DNA of 20,040 bases. It comes from a virus. The stretch lies in the IMG/VR virus record IMGVR_UViG_3300008119_000787, positions 1-20,040 of that record; one strand, written 5' to 3'. The notes under the pieces are model-generated. The model did no database searches. It worked only from the letters and a program-made list of their open reading frames with translations, and was not told where the DNA came from. This document shows positions 1-7,001 of this stretch, one piece after another (the first letter of the stretch is position 1; the number at the start of each line of letters is the position of its first letter). A program made the position numbers and the translations under genes.

Positions 1-1736
1 TAAATTACTTCACCAGGGAAATTATATTGTGTTTTATAAATTGGGAATGGTGGTGTTGCTGAACCGTACTGTCTAATAACATAACCTTCAAATCCACAAG
101 GAACTGACTCTATGTTAGCATCTAAATTCATTTCCAACATAATGTATTTTGAATTCAAAGCGTATTCACCATCACTTGTACCAATCTTAACAGCCACGTA
201 ACTGTTAGAACCTGGGTCCATAGTACAGTTTGTGAATTTTTCTAAGATTACAGGGTTTGTGTCAGTATCGTAAAAACTACGAACCGCTAAATCAAAACTT
301 AAATTAGCGAATGAAATATTAGATATTGAAATTTTAATTTGTGTGTTTGCACTATCACCATCAGCTACCGAATAAATCTTAAATAACTTATCAACCGTAC
401 TACCGAATAATTGAGAAACTGCCCAAGGTGATTCAGGTGATTGATATCTTTGAAGATAGTTTGCAATAGTTCCTGTTGAATTCGTATATCTAACACCAGG
501 AAGTGCAACAAACTGAGAATTAAGACCTCTAATGTATCCCTTATTATAGGCATAATTTAACAAATTAGGGAAAGTTTCCTCAACAAATAATGGAACTTCA
601 GCTCTAGGTTTACCAAAGTTAGATAAACCAAATACTTTAGTAATGTAATTTGCGGATGTTGTACTTAAAGATGTTGCGAATGAAAACGCATCTCCCGCAG
701 CAGTTAATCCTGAAATTGCGAACTCTGTAAATGGATTCTGTGATATTCCTGAATAACTACCTGAATTATCAATAATAACACTAGTTAAACCTGATACAGT
801 ATAAACAGGACCATTACTTCCAACACCATATGTTGTAATACCTCTTGAACGTAAAGTAGCCGCAATTAAGTTATTATAATCTGTATAAGCGGTACCTGTA
901 TAGTTATAAATTGTTCCTGAAACAGTACCTGAATAAACACCACTACCTAAACTAGTCATACTAGATATTACATTATAGAATGAATAACCTGTATAAGCAT
1001 TTCCTGAAGAAATATCAAAGTTAGCGTAATACCAAGTGTCATTATTACCTGAAGTAAAATCAGCGTCTGCAGTTGTTACACCTGAAACACCATATACGTT
1101 AGTTGAAGCTGTGTAAGCCGTTAAACTTGGTGATGCTCCTGATGGTATTGTACCAAAATAATCTATTGTAAAACCTGAACCAACACCAGCGGCGTTAATT
1201 ATTGGTGAAATTTGTGAATCCAAATCATCTTGTATTGTTGAAATACTACCATCAAATTGTGTGTATTGAGCATCAAGATTAATAATTGCTGGGAATGAAC
1301 CAAATGTCACACTTGTTGAACCTGTTGAACCTGTAAATCCAACACTATATGTTGATGAACTTCCATTCAATCCAACCGTTGTTGAGTTAACATTGGCAAT
1401 TGTTGTTATTGACCATGACGGTCCTGCATCATACCCCGACAATCCCAATACTCTTGTTACGAATAATTGGTTAGACTGTTGTAGGTAGGATTTGGCGATG
1501 TACGCCAATTCATATTTAGGAATTTGTGTGTTTACAAATTTTTCTGGAACTGTACCCCCAAAATAAGACTCAAAGTCTGAGTAGTTTGTGATGAAAATGG
1601 GTTCAAAAGCTGGACCCATTAATGTCTCACCAACAAGACCAAGTGTGGTTACCCCAACACTTTGCGCTACAAAACTAAGGTCTCTTTCAGATGTGTATAC
1701 ACCAGGAGAAACGAAAACTTTATTTGATACTGCCAT
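1..1736 (-). CDS. Tail sheath protein, gp18-like (3' end cut by the window edge)
   Basis: Contractile tail sheath subunit; in T4-like phages it polymerises around the tail tube and contracts during injection. The ATG is at 1736 and the frame stays open to base 1, giving about 578 visible residues (T4 gp18 has about 659), so the C-terminus is missing. The N-terminus has the family hallmark: FVSPGVYTSERD near residues 8-19, then LVGETLMGPAFEPIFITNYSDF near 34-55. A Gly/Ser/Thr/Tyr-rich variable region fills roughly residues 90-330, as expected for the surface-exposed sheath domain. The later part (for example LFGSTVDKLFKIYSV) looks like the conserved C-terminal half. A TATTTATA octamer lies 30 bases upstream on the sense strand. 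The family call is confident; the exact gp18 relationship rests on recognition without alignment. Confidence 0.88.
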   Translation of the reverse strand, partial: MAVSNKVFVSPGVYTSERDLSFVAQSVGVTTLGLVGETLMGPAFEPIFITNYSDFESYFGGTVPEKFVNTQIPKYELAYIAKSYLQQSNQLFVTRVLGLSGYDAGPSWSITTIANVNSTTVGLNGSSSTYSVGFTGSTGSTSVTFGSFPAIINLDAQYTQFDGSISTIQDDLDSQISPIINAAGVGSGFTIDYFGTIPSGASPSLTAYTASTNVYGVSGVTTADADFTSGNNDTWYYANFDISSGNAYTGYSFYNVISSMTSLGSGVYSGTVSGTIYNYTGTAYTDYNNLIAATLRSRGITTYGVGSNGPVYTVSGLTSVIIDNSGSYSGISQNPFTEFAISGLTAAGDAFSFATSLSTTSANYITKVFGLSNFGKPRAEVPLFVEETFPNLLNYAYNKGYIRGLNSQFVALPGVRYTNSTGTIANYLQRYQSPESPWAVSQLFGSTVDKLFKIYSVADGDSANTQIKISISNISFANLSFDLAVRSFYDTDTNPVILEKFTNCTMDPGSNSYVAVKIGTSDGEYALNSKYIMLEMNLDANIESVPCGFEGYVIRQYGSATPPFPIYKTQYNFPGEVI

Positions 1737-1766
1737 TTTTCTATATGTTCAATTGTTTTATTTATG

Positions 1767-1774
1767 TATAAATA
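1767..1774 (-). promoter_or_regulatory. TATTTATA octamer upstream of the sheath gene
   Basis: The plus strand reads TATAAATA, so the sense strand of the sheath gene reads TATTTATA, 30 bases before its ATG. It lies in the divergent gap between the sheath gene and the small ribbon-helix-helix gene. The plus-strand reading equals the T4 late promoter core, so it could instead serve the rightward gene. The same octamer in sense orientation recurs before other genes here. Promoter function is inferred. Confidence 0.35.
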
Positions 1775-1810
1775 TTATGAAATTCAAGAAAAACTTTACT
1801 TTACAGTATC

Positions 1811-1818
1811 TATTTATA
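1811..1818 (+). promoter_or_regulatory. TATTTATA octamer upstream of the small RHH gene
   Basis: An exact TATTTATA in the sense direction lies 35 bases before ATG 1854 and 2 bases before an in-frame ATG at 1821. The 35-base spacing resembles those before the sheath gene (30) and the SOD fusion gene (29), which is one reason for preferring the 1854 start. Function is inferred from recurrence only. Confidence 0.3.
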
Positions 1819-1853
1819 ATATGGGCAGATTATTTTCTGCCTTTATTCTACCT

Positions 1854-2009
1854 ATGGAAAAGAAAATTAAGAATTTAAAGATATCAGTAGATGCACACGA
1901 CATTTTGAAGAAATACTGTGATAAACACGGTATTAAAATGTACAAGTTTTTGGAAAATTTGATTAAAGAAAAATGTCAAACTAAAAAAGACATTTATGGT
2001 GAATCATAA
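1854..2009 (+). CDS. Small ribbon-helix-helix-like DNA-binding protein
   Basis: A 51-residue basic protein with the layout of a ribbon-helix-helix (Arc/CopG-like) regulator: strand NLKISVDA (residues 7-14), helix HDILKKYCDKHG (15-26), then a second helix IKMYKFLENLIKEK (27-40). Such proteins usually dimerise and bind an operator through the strand. I prefer ATG 1854 because it puts the strand near the N-terminus, as is usual in this family. In-frame ATGs at 1821 and 1764 would add an odd hydrophobic leader (MGRLFSAFILP). The stop overlaps the convergent gp15-like gene by 6 bases. It lies alone between oppositely oriented virion genes, so it could regulate that locus; this is inference. A small non-regulatory protein remains possible. 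Confidence 0.6.
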   Translation: MEKKIKNLKISVDAHDILKKYCDKHGIKMYKFLENLIKEKCQTKKDIYGES

Positions 2010-3053
2010 CAACTTGATTCCGTATTGTAGACTGGCTTCTTCGCCATCGGTTTTTTTAACCACCTCAAATCTTAAGATGTCATTTGTGTTAACTTGAATT
2101 AGTCTAACATCAGTTCCATAAAAATCATTATTAATATAGACATCATAACTTTGAATATTGATTTGTCCTTGAGTTAAAAAGTCACCTGTATAATCAACAT
2201 TTAATTGTTTTGTCGTAACATCGGCAGGTATTGTAACGGATAAATCAAAACTATCTTTATTTTCAGGAAATCTTTTTTTCTTTGGTTTGGTTGTTTGAGA
2301 AGATACTTCAAAAGTATTCAACACACGAGAAACCGCAGGGGCTACTTCAAACTCATCTTCGTCCAATAAAAATCCTAACATTGTGAATTCATAATTTTGG
2401 ATGTAAAATCTTCTTCTTTGTACCTCAACAACTGACTCATCTGAAATACCCCCCATAATAATTGGAATGTAATGACCGTTGATTTGTCTATAGGCTTGTC
2501 TTGATGCAAAAGTTTGAATCACATTTTTGTTAAACTCATTTAACTCCCTCATTCTATTACAAACAATTTTTACATTATAGGTAATATCAACAGGAACGGG
2601 TTGTGGAATTTTATAGATATCCAAACCTTTAATGTTTCCATTCCAAGATGGAACGGCTGCGTAAAAATATTCTTTTCTATTTGGAATATTATAAATGATT
2701 GCGGGATTGCTTCCGTATTTAACTTCAGGTTGACGAACAACTGTAATAAAAGGTAATGTTGGATTACCATTCAAATCTTGAATGTCCCAAGTTTCAGTAA
2801 ATTGAGCCCAGTTTTGTGTGGTAATAATTAAATCAATCATTGGTATTATACTACCAGCAACCGTTGTTTGTAAATCTTCTTTTACAAAATCTAAAAATCC
2901 CCTGTCTAACTCGGGGTGCATTAAAGACTTTGGTAGGAAAGTTCCGTCATACTTAATATCTTGAAGCAATTGTTCTCTACGAGCCAAAAGAATTTTTTCG
3001 GGCTTAAGATTAATAGTTGGAATAATTTCCTTTCGTTTTCTTGGTACTGGCAT
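2004..3053 (-). CDS. Probable tail completion/sheath terminator protein (gp15-like), virion protein
   Basis: A 349-residue protein that I place in the T4 gp15-type tail completion role with modest confidence. The core has PVPVDITYNVKIVCNRMREL (about residues 152-171), then a Q/R-rich segment, GHYIPIIMGGISDES (193-207), and a strand-rich stretch ending YEFTMLGFLLDEDEFEV (221-237). This resembles the domain that T4-like tail terminators use around the tail end. A Lys-rich linker (TKPKKKRF, 255-262) leads to a separate beta-rich domain (about 265-349). ATG 3053 is chosen because the upstream gene's TAA ends at 3055, one base before it, suggesting translational coupling; a start at 3080 would overlap that gene by 26 bases. 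Neighbouring neck-like and sheath genes support a structural role. Confidence 0.45.
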   Translation of the reverse strand: MPVPRKRKEIIPTINLKPEKILLARREQLLQDIKYDGTFLPKSLMHPELDRGFLDFVKEDLQTTVAGSIIPMIDLIITTQNWAQFTETWDIQDLNGNPTLPFITVVRQPEVKYGSNPAIIYNIPNRKEYFYAAVPSWNGNIKGLDIYKIPQPVPVDITYNVKIVCNRMRELNEFNKNVIQTFASRQAYRQINGHYIPIIMGGISDESVVEVQRRRFYIQNYEFTMLGFLLDEDEFEVAPAVSRVLNTFEVSSQTTKPKKKRFPENKDSFDLSVTIPADVTTKQLNVDYTGDFLTQGQINIQSYDVYINNDFYGTDVRLIQVNTNDILRFEVVKKTDGEEASLQYGIKLL

Positions 3054-3054
3054 C

Positions 3055-3570
3055 TTATATACCTCTAAATTCATTTTCACTTACAGGGGTTGCAGTATAA
3101 GAATAATAAAATCCTTTATAACCACCATAAGTGTGTTTATTATCATAATCAGGAATACCTGCATCAATTACTGAATAGTATCTAACTTCAGATTCGGTTA
3201 TCCAATATCCGATATAATCACCCAATTCAATATTAACTTGTAAATCAGCAAGTTCTTGTTTATAAACGGCAAATTTTAATAATCCAGGTTCGTTTTGAAT
3301 AATTTTACTACTTCCTAAAAATTGTTCAGCCGCCTCTTCAATTCTAACATAAGCATTGATGGATACGGGCGCTAAAAATTGTATCCCGTCTTGTTGTACT
3401 TCACCATAAACATCATCTTGTAGTGTTTTGGTTCTATCAACTTTATAAAGTACTATTGTAAAATTCATATCCCCACCAAGCCATTCACGACCCATAGAAA
3501 TATCTAATGAGAAATCTTCCCCACCAAAAAATTTACCTAATCTTGTAATTGGAACTAGCTGTTGTGCCAT
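3055..3570 (-). CDS. Probable neck protein, gp14-like
   Basis: A 171-residue beta-rich protein resembling T4-type neck proteins of the gp14 kind, which join the head vertex to the tail. Visible features are an MNFTIVLYKVDRTKTLQDDVYGE stretch (about residues 35-57), comparable to the Tyr-rich segment ending in FGE in T4 gp14; LLKFAVYKQEL (97-107); and a GDYIGYWITESEVRYYSVID strand pair (117-136), comparable to the GDLIYF segment of gp14. There is no signal peptide or membrane segment. It is first in a leftward unit with the gp15-like gene, one base between its stop and the next ATG. The ATG lies 4 bases after GTATTTATC-like sequence, in a 39-base divergent gap shared with the helicase gene. 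The assignment rests on remembered motif similarity and synteny. Confidence 0.45.
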   Translation of the reverse strand: MAQQLVPITRLGKFFGGEDFSLDISMGREWLGGDMNFTIVLYKVDRTKTLQDDVYGEVQQDGIQFLAPVSINAYVRIEEAAEQFLGSSKIIQNEPGLLKFAVYKQELADLQVNIELGDYIGYWITESEVRYYSVIDAGIPDYDNKHTYGGYKGFYYSYTATPVSENEFRGI

Positions 3571-3574
3571 ACTT

Positions 3575-3582
3575 GATAAATA
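3575..3582 (-). promoter_or_regulatory. TATTTATC octamer before the gp14-like gene
   Basis: The sense strand reads TATTTATC (plus strand GATAAATA), 4 bases before the ATG at 3570. It is a one-base variant of the octamer found before other first genes here. In the other direction GATAAATA lies 27 bases before the TTG of the helicase gene, so one site could serve both divergent genes. The role is inferred. Confidence 0.3.
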
Positions 3583-3609
3583 TACATAAATTGATTATCT
3601 TTTATTAGA

Positions 3610-5379
3610 TTGGAAAATACTGAAAACACATATAATGTCTCTGTGTTAGAAAGAAAGGCTCTTGATTTGTTAGAGACGTATCAGGGTGCCAATAATTACA
3701 TCATACGTTTGAGACAAAAACAAATTGATAATAAAAAATTTTACCCAACCCGAGCTCAAGCCGAATACATAATAAATTATTACGAAACATCACCAAAGGT
3801 TGCAAAGAAATGGGTGGAACTTGATTCTTATTTTGCTCAAAAAATTGCTAATGATAAATTATTTTCATCTGTACCAACAAAAGTATATGTTGAAAAACTT
3901 TTGGTTGAGAAAGATACTGCTTATCATATTTGGGGGAAATTTTTTGAATCAGAACAAATACATGATTTTTGGATTCCAAAGGTTGCGATGGTAAAAGACA
4001 ACAAAGTTAAAGATGTTGTAATTGATTATGAAAAATATTCACACCGTCCACCACTTGAACACCAAAAAGAAGCCATTAAATCTTTGGTTGAGAATAAAAA
4101 GTTTATTCTTGCCGATGATATGGGTTTGGGTAAAACAACATCAACCATTATTGCCGCTTTGGAAACAGGGGCAAAAAAGATTTTGATTATTTGTCCAGCA
4201 TCTTTAAAGATTAACTGGCAACGTGAAATTGAAAACTATTCAAATAGACCAACATCAATCATTGAAGGTAAAAAATGGGAAGATAGTGATTTTATAATCA
4301 TCAACTATGATATTATTAAAAACTTTCACGATGAAAAAAAGAAATCAGATTCAGTTTTATTAAAAACAAAGTTTGATTTGGTGATTATTGATGAAGCTCA
4401 CTACATTCAAAACAAACAAGCCCAAAGAACCAAGTTAATTAATGACTTTGTATCTAATGTGGACAGACTTTGGTTATTAACAGGTACACCAATTACTTCA
4501 AGACCAATTAATTACTTCAATTTATTAAACTTAATTGAATGTCCTGTAGCTAAAAATTGGATGGCATATGTTAAAAGGTATTGTAATGGTTTCCAATTCC
4601 AAGCGGGAAGAAGAAAAATTTGGAATGTTAGTGGAGCATCCAACTTGGAAGAATTAAGAGACCGAACCGCACCTTTGGTTTTAAGAAGATTGAAGGAAAA
4701 TGTGTTAGATTTACCAGATAAAATTATCACACCTGTTTACTTAAGATTAAAATCAAAAGAATATGAAGCCTTAATGGGTGAATACTATGATTGGTACGAT
4801 AAAAATGGTGAGTCTGATTCATTAACCCTTCAATTTACCAAACTTACAAAGGTAAGACAGGTGATTGCTGAAGAAAAAGTTCCATCAACAATTGAAATTT
4901 GTGAAAACATTGTAGAGCAAGGTAAGAAGGTAATTGTTTTTACAAACTTTACCAAAACTTTGGAAATGATATTGGAACATTTTGGAAAAAAAGCGGTTAG
5001 ACTTGATGGACAAATGTCCCAAAAAGAAAGACAAATGTCTGTTGACCGTTTTCAAAACGAAGATGATGTTATGGTGTTTGTCGGAAACATAAAAGCCGCA
5101 GGTGTTGGTATCACATTGACTGCGGGTGAAGCGGTTGTAATGAATGATTTATCCTTTTTACCATCAGACCACTCTCAAGCGGAGGATAGAAGTTACCGTT
5201 ATGGACAAAAAAATAATGTGTTAGTTTATTACCCAATTTTTGACAATACTGTGGAAGGAATCATCTATGACATACTCAAAAAGAAGAAAGACATCTTTGA
5301 AACCGTGATGGGTGACAAGGTGGACAATGGCGATTATGTTCAAGAAATACTAGAACTTATAAATAATTGGAGGCGATAA
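3610..5379 (+). CDS. SNF2-family DNA helicase/translocase
   Basis: A 589-residue superfamily 2 ATPase of the SNF2 type, expected to translocate on or remodel DNA during replication, recombination or repair. Motif I is DDMGLGKT (residues 169-176), the DEAH box is 261-264, motif III is LTGTP (290-294), and motif VI is QAEDRSYRYGQ (523-533), the arrangement seen in SMARCAL1-like enzymes. The helicase C lobe includes VIVFTNF (441-447) and RLDGQMSQKER (464-474). The first 145 residues form a separate N-terminal domain (FYPTRAQAEYI; KKWVELDSY). The start is TTG 3610: an in-frame TGA lies at 3592-3594 and no ATG precedes that TTG. It may fill the niche held by UvsW in T4, but the motifs are SNF2-like. 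It heads a rightward block with the SOD fusion gene. Confidence 0.88.
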   Translation: MENTENTYNVSVLERKALDLLETYQGANNYIIRLRQKQIDNKKFYPTRAQAEYIINYYETSPKVAKKWVELDSYFAQKIANDKLFSSVPTKVYVEKLLVEKDTAYHIWGKFFESEQIHDFWIPKVAMVKDNKVKDVVIDYEKYSHRPPLEHQKEAIKSLVENKKFILADDMGLGKTTSTIIAALETGAKKILIICPASLKINWQREIENYSNRPTSIIEGKKWEDSDFIIINYDIIKNFHDEKKKSDSVLLKTKFDLVIIDEAHYIQNKQAQRTKLINDFVSNVDRLWLLTGTPITSRPINYFNLLNLIECPVAKNWMAYVKRYCNGFQFQAGRRKIWNVSGASNLEELRDRTAPLVLRRLKENVLDLPDKIITPVYLRLKSKEYEALMGEYYDWYDKNGESDSLTLQFTKLTKVRQVIAEEKVPSTIEICENIVEQGKKVIVFTNFTKTLEMILEHFGKKAVRLDGQMSQKERQMSVDRFQNEDDVMVFVGNIKAAGVGITLTAGEAVVMNDLSFLPSDHSQAEDRSYRYGQKNNVLVYYPIFDNTVEGIIYDILKKKKDIFETVMGDKVDNGDYVQEILELINNWRR

Positions 5380-5386
5380 TCAAACT

Positions 5387-5425
5387 TCGGCTTATTTATA
5401 ATCAATAAACATTAATAAAAGCCGA
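5387..5425 (+). repeat. Nested inverted repeat between the helicase and SOD fusion genes
   Basis: Arms TCGGCTT (5387-5393) and AAGCCGA (5419-5425) are perfectly complementary. Inside them TTTAT (5395-5399) pairs with ATAAA (5405-5409) around an AATCA loop. The structure lies entirely in the 50-base gap and ends 4 bases before the ATG at 5430. No T-run follows, so it is not a classic terminator; it could be a leader structure, a processing site or an attenuator. Pairing was judged by eye and no folding energy was computed. Confidence 0.5.
5393..5400 (+). promoter_or_regulatory. TATTTATA octamer upstream of the SOD fusion gene
   Basis: An exact TATTTATA in the sense direction, 29 bases before the ATG at 5430. 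It is embedded in the left half of the inverted repeat at 5387-5425. Promoter or translation-signal function is inferred from its recurrence before other genes. Confidence 0.3.
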
Positions 5426-5429
5426 CCTT

Positions 5430-6974
5430 ATGAAGAATCTTAAAAATAGGATTGAAGTAATTGAAGAAGATTTACAAAAAAAAGAAGTTAAAAGACAACA
5501 AGAGCAAAAAGTAAGAAGAGTTGTCGCAGAAGCCAAAAATATTAAGATAGAAAGATTACCCTATTCTTATTCAGCACTAAAACAATTTATTGACCCCGAA
5601 ACCATGAGTGTTCATTACAACAAACACTACAAAGGTTATGTTGATAAATTAAACGGAGCATTAAAAGATGATGAAGATTTGACCTTAGAAGAAATTGTCA
5701 AAACAATAGACAGTTTCAACAAGTTCATCAGAAATAATGCGGGTGGTGCTTATAACCACCAATTGTTTTGGAAAATGTTAACTCCAAAAACAACAAAACC
5801 CGGTCCAATCACACTTAAAAAAATTAATCAAAGTTTTTCATCATTGTCTGACTTTAAAAAGAAATTTGAAGGTCAATCAAAAGATAGATTTGGTTCAGGT
5901 TGGTGTTGGTTAGTTCTTACAAAAAGAGGAACCTTAAAAATTATGACAACCCCAAATCAAGACAACCCCCTTATGGATGTTGTTGACCAAGGTGGTTATC
6001 CAATTTTAGGTTTGGATTTATGGGAACACGCATATTATCTGAAATATAGAAACAGAAAAGAAGAATATATAAAAAACTTTTGGAGAGTTGTTAATTGGGA
6101 TTACGTAGAATCAGAACTTTCAAGAAAGTTGGATAAAACGGTAAAAGAATCTACAACAGCCAAAGAATTTTTGACTGAAGCTGTTAAAAGTGAACCTTGT
6201 TCAACACAAGACAAAATGGCTTCAAAATTATTGTTTAATACAAACAGAGATGTTCTTAATCTATACAAAAATGCAATCATGCAAATTTTGAAAGATACAT
6301 TTGCCGATAGATACTACAACAAAGATGAATATGCTAAAGGACAAATGTCGGGTGTATATAATTTGGAAGGTGAAGGTAGGTCGGTAATCAATTACTTGAA
6401 TACAAACTACAGTGCATTTTGTGTGTTAAAAAAAGATATAAACAAATATCTTACAAAAGTAGGTGAAGAACCAATTATTTTTTCAGGAAAAACACCAAGA
6501 GAACAAGTTAATGAAATGGCAAGAATGTTGAAAGTTCTAAACAAAGTTAAGTTTAGAGTATTCTCATTGGAATCTGAAACATTTAAAACAATTATGAGTG
6601 TGATGGGGGTTACTTCAGACAAAGGTAATAAAACTGAAGATGCTGTTGTTGAAAAACTTAAAAAACAATTTGGTGATGAAAATGTGACTCGTATTGGTGA
6701 ACTTGGAAACAAAGAAGATATGATGACGGGTGTTGATGTTAAGATTATGGTTGATGGTGTTGAAAAAACTGCACAAGTAAAACCATTCAGTTACATAACA
6801 AAAAGTGATGACATGTATAAAGTTGACGGAACCGCAAATGTTAAAAAATATCAAACTAATTGGATGATTTTTATGAAACGTTTGGATGATATGGTCATCT
6901 TTGATAATTCAAATACAAAAATAATTGACGGAGTTTATTATTTCCCAATTGATGCCAAGTTGTATCAATTATAA
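5430..6974 (+). CDS. Fe/Mn superoxide dismutase fused to a possible PD-(D/E)XK nuclease-like domain
   Basis: A 514-residue fusion. Residues 1-40 are a Lys/Glu-rich likely coiled coil. Residues 41-235 are an Fe/Mn superoxide dismutase domain: LPYSYSAL, SVHYNKHYKGYV, NHQLFW, FGSGWCWLV, LDLWEHAYY and WRVVNWDYV match the family in order. All four metal ligands are present (H62, H110, D196, H200), so superoxide dismutation is plausible. A linker has KEFLTEA (245-251), resembling the T4 internal-protein targeting/cleavage sequence. Residues 251-390 are unrecognised. Residues 401-451 fit a PD-(D/E)XK nuclease core with a Gln variant: E403, GVD436, then AQVK (448-451), as in Mrr-like enzymes. Normal SODs are about 200 residues. 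The SOD call is firm; the nuclease call is tentative. The gene lies between helicase and neck genes. Confidence 0.85.
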   Translation: MKNLKNRIEVIEEDLQKKEVKRQQEQKVRRVVAEAKNIKIERLPYSYSALKQFIDPETMSVHYNKHYKGYVDKLNGALKDDEDLTLEEIVKTIDSFNKFIRNNAGGAYNHQLFWKMLTPKTTKPGPITLKKINQSFSSLSDFKKKFEGQSKDRFGSGWCWLVLTKRGTLKIMTTPNQDNPLMDVVDQGGYPILGLDLWEHAYYLKYRNRKEEYIKNFWRVVNWDYVESELSRKLDKTVKESTTAKEFLTEAVKSEPCSTQDKMASKLLFNTNRDVLNLYKNAIMQILKDTFADRYYNKDEYAKGQMSGVYNLEGEGRSVINYLNTNYSAFCVLKKDINKYLTKVGEEPIIFSGKTPREQVNEMARMLKVLNKVKFRVFSLESETFKTIMSVMGVTSDKGNKTEDAVVEKLKKQFGDENVTRIGELGNKEDMMTGVDVKIMVDGVEKTAQVKPFSYITKSDDMYKVDGTANVKKYQTNWMIFMKRLDDMVIFDNSNTKIIDGVYYFPIDAKLYQL

Positions 6975-6982
6975 TAACTTGA

Positions 6983-6990
6983 TATTTATA
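6983..6990 (+). promoter_or_regulatory. TATTTATA octamer before the gp13-like gene
   Basis: An exact TATTTATA in the sense direction, 11 bases before the ATG at 7002, inside the 27-base gap after the SOD fusion gene. It is followed by an A-rich leader (TATAAAAAACT). It could be a late promoter element or part of an A/T-rich translation leader. Confidence 0.35.
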
Positions 6991-7001
6991 TATAAAAAAC
7001 T

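Noticed and set aside
1588-1878. A 96-codon plus-strand reading frame overlapping the sheath gene start
   Set aside because: Most of it is antisense to the clear sheath N-terminus and its translation shows no family signal; the shorter RHH frame explains the real part.
3051-3080. ATG at 3080 as start of the gp15-like gene
   Set aside because: It would overlap the gp14-like gene by 26 bases; ATG 3053, one base after that gene's stop, fits coupled translation better.
5358-5365. TATAAATA identical to the T4 late promoter core
   Set aside because: It lies inside the last codons of the helicase (ELINNW) and is the only exact copy found inside a gene; chance occurrence is likely in AT-rich DNA.
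6407-6854. Minus-strand frames of 79 and 101 codons inside the SOD fusion gene
   Set aside because: Their Phe/Ile/Asn-rich translations are what antisense of Lys/Asp/Glu-rich coding gives; no start signal or family match.
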